DNA of 64,000 nt from Pratylenchus scribneri (taxonomy: Eukaryota > Nematoda > Chromadorea > Rhabditida > Pratylenchidae): positions 1,798,001 to 1,862,000 of the forward strand of contig JAQSEB010000037.1 of assembly GCA_030063045.1 (NCBI GenBank). The letters are read 5' to 3'. The notes under the pieces were generated by a model. That model had not been told where the DNA came from and ran no database searches. It saw only the letters and a list, made by a program, of their open reading frames with translations. Shown here in pieces: positions 27,301-37,667 of this stretch; position 1 is the first letter of the stretch, and each line of letters begins with the position of its first letter. The position numbers and the translations under genes are program-made.

Positions 27301-30300
27301 TCTAATATTTTTTGTCAATATTTCAACGTTCTTTTATATACTTTTATGTGTCAATTTCGGAGGGTCAAATTTTTTGAAAATCAAAATTTCGGAGAGTCAA
27401 ATTTTTCGAAAATCGAAATTTCGGAGGGTCAAATTTTTCGAAAATCGAAATTTCGGAGGGTCAAATTTTTCGAAAATCGAAATTTCGGAGGGTCAAATTT
27501 TTCGAAAATCGAAATTTCGGAGGGTCAAATTTTTCGAAAATCGAAATTTCGGAGGGTCAAATTTTTCGAAAATCGAAATTTCGGAGGGTCAAATTTTTCG
27601 AAAATCGAAATTTCGGAGGGTCAAATTTTTCGAAAATCGAAATTTCGGAGGGTCAAATTTTTCGAAAATCGAAATTTCGGAGGGTCAAATTTTTCGAAAA
27701 TCGAAATTTCGGAGGGTCAAATTTTTCGAAAATCGAAATTTCGGAGGGTCAAACTTTTCGAAAATCGAAATTTCGGAGGGTCAAATTTTTCGAAAATCCA
27801 TGTAATCTCCTGATGTTTTTTAATATTAAAAAGTCGAAATTGAAATTACATGTTTTGCTTTTAAATTTTTGAATAATCCAAATAATTTACCACAATAAAA
27901 TATTTATTAAAATTCTTTCAACATTTTCAAATCATTTTGGCACATTTTACACTCATCACAATGCACAATTCACTCCAATTTATTAACCACTCACATTTTC
28001 CATCCAACTTCCTCGAATAATCCAAAAAATTTTCATAAGTTTCTCACAAAAAATACACCAAATTATTTACAAAAATCTCCCATCTATTTGGGCGACGAAT
28101 GACCAATTAAATTTAATTGGATGGCGGCATTTTTCATAGGCACAGGGAAGGAAAAAGTTGAATGTGCCGGCGGCGGCAAATAATTTAATTTTTTTTTGAC
28201 GCGGAAAATGCAAATCGAACAAAAAAAAAGTGGCAATGGGAAAAAGCCACCCATTTCAGCCACCCTCCTCTCTCCTTTTTAGGGAATATCCATTATCCAA
28301 CCCCACGCTAGAATTGTACTAGATATATTAAATCCAGAATTAAGAAATAATATAGTATAAAATTTAGATGAATTCACCCAAAAATTTTATTAATAATGGA
28401 TTACGAAACCAACAATAATAATAATAAAAAACTATGTCCATTTTAAAGAGGTTAGAATTAGAACTTAGAGATTAAAAGTAATTTCTAATTTTCCAGTACT
28501 AATTCAATTTCTTTTAAAAATTGAGAATAGGAAAATATTCTTTTAATAACAAATGAATTATTGAATTTAATTCTACAATAAATTTTAATTTTTTTTATCA
28601 TATTTTCGATTGACTCAAAGGTTCCTTAATTAGAAATTATTTTCTAAAGTTATATTTTGATGAATTTATTCCCGTAATTATGAGAAATAAGCCGCGCAAT
28701 TCTCGATATTAAGTGTTCAAATTTTAAATTAAATAAATTAGAAAATTAAATCTGAAAATAAATGTACAATCCGTCCATTAAATTTGGCATCCCTGAAACC
28801 TCCAAATAGTAGTCTCCAAACATTTTTTATTGGCAATTTTGCAGCTGCCAATTCTTCCTCCTCCTCTAAATCCTCCGATTCCTCTTCCTGGCGATCTTCT
28901 TCATCATCCGCCGCCGACACCTCCTCCATCAATCGGTCCACCCAAATGCCAGGTAGCCGTGAACAACTCGAATTATTGGCCGCCCAACGCCAACGATTCC
29001 AACAAAATTCGGACACCGGGGACAAAAGCCAGGGAGGAGGAGGCTATTATGAGCCAGTGGGCGGATGGCCAATGCGAACGAGGACATGGCCAGATGGCCG
29101 AAGATTGGGCCAAGATGGAGTGCGGAAATGGCAAAAATTGAGGCCACCGAAAATAGTGGGCGAATCGGGTCCTCAAAGGAATTGGCCAAAGGAAAGAGAG
29201 GAAAAGAAAACAACCATGGCCAAAAGTTCAAGCAGTACACGGATAGAGACAAAAACAACAGCGAAATCAACAAAAGCCACAACAACGACGATGACACCAA
29301 AAACAACGAAAATAACGACCGTAAAGACAACGACGATGCCAAAACCAACCGAACGCGTTACGGTCGATCCAAATGTGAAACCGGGCGTTCATTTCACTTT
29401 TGGTAGAGGGCAAAAAATGAAAAATTTTAGTAAAAATATAAAAATTTTATAAAAAAATGTCGCCCAAAATTTGGCTTTCTTTCCTCCATTCTCGCCCACT
29501 GTCAAACAAAATTTGTTCTAATTCATCTGTCCAGAATTTCCATTTTCCCAAAAATCTTTCACTTTCAATTTTCCTTAAATTCTTTTCTATCGCTTTTATT
29601 TTTTTCCTTAATTTTGAATTTTTTCTACATAAAAGTGCGTGCTGGAATGGAAGTAAAAAAAAATAGATTTTTGGCATTTTTGAATCCGAATTGCATTTAT
29701 TGGGGAACAAAAATTTTGTGCAAATTTTGATTTTAATAATCCCAAATTATTGATTTCCAAATATCTGCCAATATTTTTTGCTAATTTGCCGTGTGATTTG
29801 GCTTTTTTCCTCTCCTTTCTGGAATGAATGAATTTGAATTGCTTTTTCCAATTTATAATTGATCTTTTTTCCTTCCCCAATTTCCCCTTAATTTCCCTCA
29901 CAGCACATCCAAAATATTACCCCAAAATAATTTCACAAATTTCCTTTCACCGAGTGCCCTTCGCCATTTTGCACATTTAGCAGGCCAAAAATGTAAAGAA
30001 ATAGGAATATTTATTTATTTTATTGAAATTCATGTAAAAATAATGCAAAAAAGGGAATCCTCTACAGTATTTCAGTGTCTATAATTTGCCTGGGGCTTTA
30101 TAAATTTCTGCTGACTGACTATTTATTTTCGCTCGAAATTTAAAAAAGGCTTTCCGAATTTGCGCATTGACCATTAATTATATTAACAATATTTAAATAA
30201 ATTAATTAGATTTCAATTTCATTGGTTTATTAGTCTCCATCCATAGCATTTTGATATCAAAATTCAAAATGATTGATCGAAAATATAATTGATTAGAAAA

Positions 30301-32172
30301 TATTTTATTAGTCGAAAAGTGAAAACTCTCTGATTTTTTGGCCTATTTTTCAGAGCTTTTTTCGTCAGAAATTTCGCCAATTTAATCCATTATTTATTTA
30401 TTTCATCGATTATTGGCTTAGATAATCGTATAAATTTGCTAAATTTAAAGAAAATATTCACTAGAAAAATTGATTAATGAGCAAAATTCAGCAGATGGTC
30501 AAATTTTGTTGCTCCAAATAAGGCACCAGTATTTTTGGATAATTTTCTAAATAAATATTTTTAGTATTTCTTCATTTAAACATTCCATATTTTCATTTTC
30601 CATTGTTTCCAAATTTTTCTTTTTTTGAACTTTTCTTTGCTTCCTTTTCATTCTTTGCTGGGGAAAAGAAAGCCAAAATGTGGCTGTCAAATTTTAATGA
30701 AAAATTCAAATAAAAATAATTTAAAAATGTGAATCACACAAACAAAAATTCAGCGCCCACGGCATCAACCACCGCCGTACAGCGTAAATTGTCACCATCA
30801 ACGCCCACCACATTGGCACATCGATTTCCGGTCGGACCGGATGATCCAACACTTTACGCCGTTCGTCCAACCACTCCAATGAACGGAGCGGCATCCGCTT
30901 TTGGGACGCAGAATACGGCGCCAACGGTGAGAGTGGAAAATGGAAATATTTATGGTTAATTTATTTTTACAGTCAATTGGCCCGCCGACTTCGACAAATC
31001 AATTGGGCTTTGACAAAAAAATCTTAATTGGCGGTTAGTGATGAAAATGATATAAATTATCTTGGAAAATTGAATCATAATACCAAACAAATTATTAGAA
31101 ATTTAGGCAATCTCTCGGGGCCCATATTTTTAAGGGGAATCCAGAGGCAATTCATCACATTTTAAACACCCCAAAAAAATCAAGTTATCCCTTAAATTTG
31201 ATAAAAGATTTTACGCCCTAAAATAATATTTTTAAATCTTTTTACAATCATATAAATGAAAAAATTTCAAAAAAATCGTATCTGAGTACAAATAAAATAG
31301 TAGGTTCCATCTTCTATGAATTTTTACTTATTGAGATGGGATATGTTCCAAAGGACATCTAAAGAAAGAAAAAATGATATTGCCGATGGCATTTCCCTAT
31401 CAAATTTTATTAGGTACAGTATACTCGATTAGGGGCGCTTAGCTTCTGCCAGGGTGATCTGAATAAAAAATTTTTACAAGATTTCCAATATTAAAAAATT
31501 AAGATTCCAAATTTTTCCAATTTTTGAGAGGTTGAAAAATATTTACTCTGCTGTTTTAAAAGAACATTTACGGTAATTTAAAATTATTCAAACTATTATT
31601 CATTCCTAAATCCTAAACCATTCGCCTATTTTTTCCAAAAATTATTCAATGTTTTTTGCAGTTGGCTCAATGAGCATCGTTGTCATGCTTGCGGCCATTC
31701 TACTCTGCGTATTCGGGTAATTATTTTGCCCACATCCTCGTTGTAATTCCAATTTAGATGTGGCAAACGATGCAATCATATTTGTTCGCAAATTGCGGCT
31801 GCTGCCGGCGTCAGTTCCACCTCCAATCAAGTGCCTCCTGGCTTCAAAGCCGGCTATACTCCAATTCCACCAAATGAATTTGCATCTCCTCAAATGCAAC
31901 ATCAAATGGCCAATTTCGAGAACAATGGAACGACGGCTCGCAATGCAACAGCAGTAGGTGGCACAGCGACGGTGACGACAAGTTTACTGAGGAATGGTGG
32001 CGGAGGTGGTGGCCAAATTGGGAATGGAATTGGGGCGACGGAAAGGGGCCAACCGACTCGAGTGATTTTAGCCAATGGCAATGGTGGTCTTCGAGAAACC
32101 ACTTCATTGGTCAATGCCGGCACCGGGGGGCAACAACAAAGAAAAAGGGAATTCAAGGAGTGGTACGTCTGA
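6343..32172 (+). CDS. nrx-1: Neurexin, alpha-type with four LamG and two EGF domains
   Basis: Presynaptic adhesion receptor. Exons, all phase-consistent: 6343-6518, 6733-6824, 6864-7036, 7075-7197, 8376-8664, 9260-9489, 10133-10294, 11092-11250, 11296-11368, 12189-12317, 12365-12483, 12531-12569, 13070-13136, 13176-13244, 13448-13593, 14540-14654, 14726-14902, 14953-15212, 15813-15933, 15987-16067, 16111-16230, 19293-19405, 20516-20690, 26103-26288, 28845-29402, 30754-30926, 30973-31033, 31662-31716, 31758-32172; 1551 residues. Order: hydrophobic leader, LamG1 (LLYADDG, LLDGRVQFEF, DDGRWHRLTF), EGF1 (CQNDGRC), LamG2, LamG3 (VELVDGHL-like, NDGHWHSVVMERSGRRG, GFIGCLKNIRVNG), EGF2 (CKNDGQC), LamG4 (EEQWHSAKIRRRGRNL), then a Ser/Thr-rich stalk of about 420 residues, membrane segment SIVVMLAAILLCVFG, and a cytoplasmic tail ending KEWYV, a PDZ ligand like the vertebrate KEYYV. 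LamG5, EGF3 and LamG6 were not found. The family call is firm; the stalk exons and the first-exon start are less certain. A poly(A) signal AATAAA lies at 32501. Confidence 0.93.
6825..6863 (+). other. 39-bp in-frame, stop-free intron in LamG1
   Basis: GTCAATTTAA opens and TTCATTTTCAG closes this segment. Removing it joins ADDG to AIQHNFFSISLLDGRVQF, which aligns without a gap to vertebrate LamG1 ([20 protein letters not shown]). Retaining it adds 13 residues with no frameshift and no stop. Confidence 0.7.
7037..7074 (+). other. 38-bp GC-AG intron in LamG1
   Basis: The exon ends TTTTTTCAG and the intron starts GCATTATCC and ends TTTTAAG. No GT exists between the conserved WHRLTFFQ codons and the next exon (AWENVKVQLDEE), and reading through hits a stop codon after four residues. 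A GC donor is therefore the only simple way to join the two conserved halves. Confidence 0.8.
8665..9259 (+). repeat. Neurexin intron with a diverged direct duplication
   Basis: Two related blocks, about 8925-8990 and 9105-9160, share CAGATAAAAACCCT, CTGGATTT-TTCCC and CTTTTTAATCAA. They are roughly 180 bp apart, which suggests an old local duplication inside the intron. No coding sequence seen. Confidence 0.6.
10852..10969. repeat. Short palindromic element in neurexin intron
   Basis: The left end GGTTGTTCAAAGCCGGTTT is matched as an inverted copy by the right end AACCGATTTTGAACAACC, about 118 bp apart, with further GGTTTCGGTTT pairing inside. This is the structure of a tiny non-autonomous inverted-repeat transposon. 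It lies in the intron 10295-11091. Confidence 0.65.
11251..11295 (+). other. 45-bp in-frame, stop-free intron in LamG2
   Basis: GTTGACTTGC opens and TTTTTGTGAAG closes the segment. Removing it joins RGCIKK to AFFQSGPIQLNMIQLADQG, which matches the vertebrate [20 protein letters not shown] end of LamG2 without a gap. Retaining it adds 15 residues in frame. Confidence 0.65.
11413..11733 (+). repeat. Dispersed element A, copy 2 (neurexin intron)
   Basis: Same block order as the copy at 1312: TAGTCCTAATCTAGTGCTAA, then CCCAGTGG, GGATAGGAATTAGAG, GGTAGATTGGGGCAATATTT, GTACAGTAGGACAAATAGGA. It sits in the intron between the LamG2 and LamG3 exons. Confidence 0.75.
12735..12975 (+). repeat. Dispersed element A, copy 3 (internally deleted)
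   Basis: It starts TAGTCTTAATTTAGGGCTAA and ends GTACAGTAGGACAAATAGGA. The central CCCAGTGGCCCA block present in other copies is missing, so this copy is about 70 bp shorter. Located in a LamG3 intron. Confidence 0.7.
13137..13175 (+). other. 39-bp GC-AG intron in LamG3
   Basis: The exon ends AGAAGAG, the intron starts GCAAAGCTTG and ends TTTTTGTAG. This choice gives MERSGRRG-FITADSLRTDF, which aligns without a gap to vertebrate IQRDGRSG-TISVNSRRTPF. A GT at 13125 would also keep frame but would delete the conserved GRRG. Confidence 0.75.
13735..14292 (+). repeat. Satellite array, ~23-bp unit with TTTCCGGAAC core
   Basis: About 24 head-to-tail units of AATAAACTTTCCGGAACAAA type, 22-23 bp long, fill most of the neurexin intron 13594-14539. 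Long open frames on the minus strand (repeating FRKVYLICSGKFIY) are a by-product of the repeat, not a gene. Related arrays: 23250-23735 and 32745-33725. Confidence 0.95.
16068..16110 (+). other. 43-bp GC-AG intron in LamG4
   Basis: The exon 15987-16067 and the intron up to its TTTTGTAG acceptor contain no GT dinucleotide before the acceptor. The exon ends ATTAGAG, the intron starts GCATTTTAAT, and the joined protein runs LHRIRD-KPEHLFRFHGDFRQ, keeping the C-terminal LamG strand (FRQFSVNGHDLL). A canonical donor is impossible here if the exon is real. Confidence 0.8.
16300..16552 (-). repeat. Dispersed element A, copy 4 (reverse)
   Basis: Read on the minus strand it shows the same ordered blocks: AGATTAGGAC end, the GGCCTA-rich block, the GGCAATATTTGATTGATAGG block and GGGTACAGTAGAGTGAATAG. 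It lies in the neurexin intron 16231-19292. Confidence 0.7.
23250..23735 (+). repeat. Satellite array, ~21-bp unit with TTCCGGAAC core
   Basis: About 22 units of AAAAAATAAACTTTCCGGAAC, with variants CTATCCGG and CTTTTCGG, lie in a neurexin intron. Minus-strand open frames of 158 and 258 residues (repeating FRKVYFLF or VPESLFF) arise from the repeat. Confidence 0.95.
27353..27800 (+). repeat. Minisatellite, 32-bp unit, open in several frames
   Basis: About 14 near-identical copies of a 32-bp unit made of ATTTCGGAGGGTCAAATTTT plus TCGAAAATCGAA. Because 32 is not a multiple of three, each frame cycles through all three readings, and it stays open for 155-219 codons. It lies in the neurexin intron 26289-28844. 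The near-perfect copies point to recent amplification. Confidence 0.95.
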
Positions 32173-33971
32173 ACTGAATAACAAGAAGGAAGATTAAACG
32201 AAGAATATTGTCAAGTGAATAATCAGTGCCAATTACCAGTCCATTTTTATATAAATATTCGAGAAATAAGTCAAATTATGAATTTATTATTTCCATTCAT
32301 CACATTCCCTTCCCTCATCAAATGTTTTTCATATAAATTCATTACATTTTTTTTATATTTTTAATAATCAAATTAATTTACCCACATTCCATAATATTTG
32401 AATTCATTTGAACATTGCCATTTCTTGCCTTTGCTCAACCTCTCCAACAAACCACAACCAATTTACTCATTTTTGTAAATTTTAATTTTCATGAATTTGC
32501 AATAAAAAAATTTTAAACAAATTTATTGAAAAGGGAATAAATTTAATATAATTATATATATATTTTTATCATTTCAAGTGGCAGCAAATTGAAGGAAGAA
32601 TAAGCTATAAAATTTGAAAAGTCTGGATTTTCTCTCCCACTTTGATTTGTTAATTGTTCTTTTGATTTACGCTTTTCTGCTGTCGATCTCATAAATAATC
32701 GTGCTCCTTAGCTGCGGCTACAATGCGTTAATTTGTTTCAGAAAGTTTATTTAAGTTGTTCCGGAAAGTTTATTTATTTGTTCCGGAAAGTTTATTTATT
32801 TTGTTCCGGAAAGTTTATTTAATTTGTTCCGGAAAGTTTATTTATTTTGTTCCGGAAAGTTTATTTAATTTGTTCCGGAAAGTTTTATTTTTGTTCCGGA
32901 AAGTTTATTTATTTTGTTCCGGAAAGTTTATTTAATTTGTTCCGGAAAGTTTATTTAATTTGTTCCGGAAAGTTTATTTATTTGTTCCGGAAATTTTATT
33001 TAATTTGTTCCGGAAAGTTTATTTATTGTTCCGGAAAGTTTATTTAATTTGTTCCGGAAAGTTTATTTATTGTTCCGGAAAGTTTATTTATTTATTCCGG
33101 AAAGTTTATTTATTGTTCCGGAAAGTTTATTTATTTATTCCGGAAAGTTTATTTATTGTTCCGGAAAGTTTATTTATTTATTCCGGAAAGTTTATTTATT
33201 GTTCCGGAAAGTTTATTTATTTATTCCGGAAAGTTTATTTATTGTTCCGGAAAGTTTATTTATTTGTTCCGGAAAGTTTATTTATTGTTCCGTATTTATT
33301 TGTTCCGGAAAGTTTATTTATTGTTCCGGAAAGTTTATTTATTTGTTCCGGAAAGTTTATTTATTGTTCCGGAAAGTTTATTTATTTGTTCCGGAAAGTT
33401 TATTTATTGTTCCGGAAAGTTTATTTAATTTGTTCCGGAAAGTTTATTTATTGTTCCGGAAAGTTTATTTAATTTGTTCCGGAAGTTTATTTATTGTTCC
33501 GGAAAGTTTATTTTTTTTTGTTCAGAAAAGTTTGTTTTTAGTTCCGGATTTATTTAATTTGTTCCGGAAGTTTATTTATTGTTCCGGAAAGTTTATTTAT
33601 TTGTTCCGGAAAGTTTATTTATTGTTCCGGAAAGTTTATTTATTTGTTCCGGAAAGTTTATTTTTTTTTGTTCAGAAAAGTTTGTTTTTAGTTCCGGATT
33701 TATTTAATTTGTTCCGGAAATTTTATTTCATTCACAATTTTTTTGTGCACAGTTTAATTTTTTTCCATTTTTAAGTTTTAATTTATGTTTCTTTCCTGTA
33801 AATAATTCAACTATATCAATAAATCAAATCAATTCTCGTTTTTTTATTCATTTAAAATGATAGACGTAAATGTAAAAATTTATTAAAAGAGCAAATTTAT
33901 CACAATAAGTTTTATTCATTATTAATTGTCACATTCAAATTATTATTCATCAATTAGTTCACCCGCATCTC
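32173..33971. other. Convergent intergenic gap, neurexin / SCOT
   Basis: It contains the neurexin 3' untranslated region with AATAAA at 32501, then the TTCCGGAA satellite (32745-33725), then the SCOT 3' region with a minus-strand AATAAA at 33911-33916. No other gene seen. Confidence 0.7.
32745..33725 (-). repeat. Largest TTCCGGAA satellite array (reverse orientation)
   Basis: About 45 units of the form TTCCGGAAAGTTTATTTATT plus 1-3 bases, 21-23 bp long. This is the reverse complement of the unit in the neurexin introns. Near 33505-33700 a larger block containing TTTTGTTCAGAAAAGTTTG is duplicated, showing higher-order repeat growth. Open frames up to 241 codons on the plus strand come from the repeat. 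Confidence 0.95.
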
Positions 33972-36099
33972 TCAATAAAGTTGTCCCATTGGCTTCAAAT
34001 GTTCAGAAATCTTAAAATATCAAAATTTTAAATGATAAATCAAAAGTGAAAAAGCAAAAAGCGAACCTTTCCCGGCGGCATGATCACCAAATTTCCCCAG
34101 TTTCTCGCCCACCTTGAATTGACAACCGGTGGCTTGCACAACATCCTCAACCGAACAATCCGTATAAACTTCCACAAGAGTTAATCCTTCGACTGGATCA
34201 ACATCGAAAACCGCCTTAAAATTAGGAATGTAAAATTTAATGGCGAATTTAAAATTGTTTTTTGACCCACCATTTCTGTGATTATCCTCGACACAACATT
34301 CTTCCCCGTCAATGGCAATGTGCATTTGTCCAAAATTTTATGTGCTCCTCCCTTTGTCGTATGCTCCATTGTGACAACTACACGAGAGCCAGGTGCCGAA
34401 ACCTATAAATTGGATGATATTTTTAAATTTGAAATTTGAATAATTTTGATTTCATACCAAATCCATTGCTCCGCCCATTCCTTTGACCATTTTGCCGGGA
34501 ATCATCCAATTCGCTAAATCGCCCTTCTTTGACACTTGCAAACCGCCCAACAGAGTCAAATCGATGTGACCGCCCCGAATCATGCCAAACGACTCGTCCG
34601 ATCCAAAAATGGCGGCACCCGGTAGAAAAGTGATCGACTCCTTGCCGGCGTTGATTTTGTCTGGATCTTCTTCGCCCTTTCGAGGATATGGGCCCTGGAA
34701 TTTAATTTATTTAGATTAAAAGAATGGAAATTTGGGGGAACGAACCACACCGAGCACACCATTCTCGGATTGGAGATGGACACGAACATTTGGCCGCAAA
34801 TAGTTGGGACAGAGTGTGGGAATGCCAATGCCCAAATTCACTAAAATGTTTTTTATTCATTTAAAGTTAATTTGAGCTTTACTAACCGTACATCCCATCC
34901 TGAAATTCCAAAGCCGCTCGCCGGGCAATAATCTCGCGAACTCTTTCGGCTTGGTCCATCCCTTCATCTGATGAGCTCTTCTTCTTCTCATTGTCTCGAA
35001 AAATGAGTTTCTCAAATGGTTTTTTGTAATTTTTGCCCGCCTCAATCAGTCGATGGCAATAAATTGAAGGCACATGAATCTGTGTGAAATTATACAGATT
35101 TTATTTTTCTTATTCGATAAATTACTTGTTCCGGTGGAATTTGGCCAACTTCAACCAGCTCTTCCACCTCAACAATTGTACATTTACTCGCTTTACACAT
35201 TGGAATATTGAAATTGGCCGCCGTTGACCTAAAATTTACTAATAAATTGATGGGATTTATTTCTTCTCATATTTAACCTGAACACCAAATTCCCCAATTT
35301 GTCTGCTTTCCAAGCTTTAATCAGTGAAAAATCGCCTCGAATTGCTTCCTCCAACACATAATTAATTCCGTTGAATTGTCTCGTCTAAAATCAATTCTTA
35401 TTCATAATTCATTAGATAAAACCTCTCTCGGACTGCTGGCCATTTCCATTTTTCCCTTCTCTGTTTGGCTGTATTTGATTGGTGCACCGCCTTCCTGGAT
35501 TAAAGTGCCAAAACCGGTTGGAGTATAGAAAGCCGGGATGCCTGCTCCACCGGCACGGATTCGTTCGGCCAAAGTTCCTGTAAAATTAATTCAATAAATT
35601 AATTTACTAATTTTTTACAAAACCTTGTGGTGTAAATTCCAATTCCAATTCGCCGGCCAAATATTTTCGTGCAAATTCAGCATTTTCACCCACATATGAG
35701 GAAATCATTTTGCGAACTTGACCGGATTTGAGCAATAAACCGAGGCCAAAATTGTCGACGCCAGCATTGTTGGAAACACAGGTCAAATCGCGAATATCGC
35801 TTTGGACGAGAGCGGAAATCAAATTTTCGGGAATGCCGCAAAGACCAAAACCTGAAGATGAAAAATATTTATTGAAGTTTTTTTTTGAAAATAAACCTCC
35901 AACAAGGAGTGTGGCCCCGCTTGGTATATCTCGGATTGCGTCGGCAACGTTGGCATAAATTTGTGCATTTCGCCGGGTACTTGTGGAAAATCCGCTGATA
36001 AAATCAATTTTCTAAATATAAATCATTTTTTCAATATTATGGAAATATTAAATTTACTTTTGGCAATGAAAACAGCAAAATATGTGATCTCCGAATCAT
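33972..36099 (-). CDS. Succinyl-CoA:3-ketoacid CoA transferase, mitochondrial
   Basis: It moves CoA from succinyl-CoA to acetoacetate, the committed step of ketone-body use in mitochondria. Twelve exons (minus): 36099-36058, 36011-35897, 35851-35624, 35577-35423, 35384-35278, 35228-35126, 35079-34887, 34840-34746, 34694-34458, 34402-34271, 34214-34113, 34010-33972; 515 residues against about 520 in animals. The N-terminus ([14 protein letters not shown]) is a plausible mitochondrial leader. Visible landmarks are [39 protein letters not shown], the catalytic Glu in [20 protein letters not shown] and the C-terminal LKPMGQLY. The last 13 codons are a separate exon; reading past its donor instead gives a non-conserved tail. 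Glyoxalase II lies 544 bp upstream on the same strand; an operon is possible but not shown. Confidence 0.96.
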
Positions 36100-36642
36100 T
36101 AATAGCAAATTTATAATTTAACAATTAAATCTAAAAGAATAAAGCATTTGGAAAATGGAAGAATTGAATTGGGACGAATCATTTTGTAACAAATTTATAA
36201 TTTAACAATTAAATAATCTAAAGGAATAAGTTGGAGTTGGAGAATGGAAGAATTGGGGAAGGAAGGGTGAAGGGATGGGTAAACAAAAAATTGTCACGTG
36301 TTGCAAAACGTGAAAATTTTTTAAGAGACAAACGAAAAAACGAAAAAAAATAACAAAAACCAGAAACCACGCATTATTTCTTATTTAATTTAATTAAATT
36401 GTTGAAGAATTCATTTTCATAAATTTTCATAAAGCCATTATTTTTGATTCTACATTTTTCATAAGCTAATTCAGCCTTTCCTCCTCATTCAAAACATTAA
36501 GTATCAATAGTAAAAATCTACATGGATCATCACAATTCATAATCATAAAATAATTTTATCGATCGATTAATTTAATCCATAATAAATTAGGAAAATAAAC
36601 AACTAATAAAATGTAAATATGTCTCAAATTCAAATATCTTCT
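36100..36642. other. Gap between glyoxalase II and SCOT, with a tandem duplication
   Basis: Around 36100-36250 a block with AATTTATAATTTAACAATTA and AATGGAAGAATTG occurs twice, about 85 bp apart, directly upstream of the SCOT start. No gene or clear trans-splice acceptor was recognised. Confidence 0.55.
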
Positions 36643-37667
36643 TTAAAATTGATTTTTCATGTCGCGCAATTTCTGCATTGTTGTAATTTCTCCATCGGTG
36701 CCAAGTTTTTGCTGTATTTCCGGATTTCTATTAAATGTCAAAATTAAAGAATTCTTATTTAATCATTTACCCAACTCGCATAAATGGATTGTACATTTTC
36801 TCATCGGCCACCGTCGACGGAATTGTATAATGGCCGGCTTTTCGTTCTGCTTGCGCCCATGCCAATTTCTTCTTCACATTTTCATTTTGCGGTTCAACTG
36901 AGAGTGCAAATTGCAAATTCTTGACCGTGTATTCATGTCCACAATAGACCAGCTAAATATTAAAATTTGAACTCAACAATTGCGAAGAGAATAACTCACG
37001 GTGTCATCAGGGAGTTTTGCAATTTTCTTGTTTAGTGCCGTGTGCATTTGGGTGGCATCACCTTCGAAAAAACGACCGCATCCTCCGATGAACAGGGTGT
37101 CGCCCGTGAACACTGCCCTCTGTTTGCTTGCCTCATCTTCCACATAATAGCATATGTGGGAATTTGTGTGACACGGCGTGGCCAATGCGGTGACTTTCAG
37201 TGAGCCCAGCTCAAATTTTTGTCCATCCTCGAGAACAGTGTCAATGGCTTCAATCCTGTTTGCATCGCCCCCGTAAATTTCAATGTCATTTTGGGCCATT
37301 TTTAATGCGCCTGTTCCGCCAGCATGATCCTGTGAATGTGCAAAATATTAAATTAATGAAAATTATAAATTAATCAAACCCAATGATGATGAGTAACAAA
37401 AGCCGCTTTTAATTTGGCATCATTTGTATTCACTTCTTTGAGAATCTTAAATCATTGAATTAGTAAACAAAATAAATAGTTTTGGCTTACGGATTTGACG
37501 TCAACCGGGTCCACAATTGCTGCCGTCCGACTTTGTTCGTCCAAAATCAAATACATGTAATTATCCTCATTTGCTGGAATTGGTGTAATTCGCATTGACC
37601 TTTTCGTTATTATTGCGTTTTGCTGTTTAATTGCTTTAATATTATTTAAAATTAATTTAAATAACAT
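36643..37667 (-). CDS. Glyoxalase II (hydroxyacylglutathione hydrolase)
   Basis: Metallo-beta-lactamase-fold enzyme that splits S-D-lactoylglutathione to D-lactate and glutathione in methylglyoxal detoxification. Exons (minus): 37667-37491, 37445-37380, 37329-37000, 36952-36771, 36727-36643; 279 residues from the first ATG. The metal ligands are all present: THHHWDH (split by an intron after HHHW), the His of ATPCHTNSH, the Asp of FTGDTLF, and the His of [22 protein letters not shown] and the C-terminal [15 protein letters not shown] region are also family-like. A second in-frame ATG at 37595 would give a 255-residue protein close to cytosolic length; the 24 extra residues are basic and amphipathic, resembling a mitochondrial leader. 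Confidence 0.95.

Noticed and set aside
27146..27813. Open frames of 219 and 155 residues over the 32-bp repeat
   Set aside because: Both come from the minisatellite; they lie in a neurexin intron.
32847..33774. Plus-strand open frames of 170-241 residues
   Set aside because: Products of the TTCCGGAAAGTTTATT satellite; no start context, splice structure or non-repeat protein sequence.
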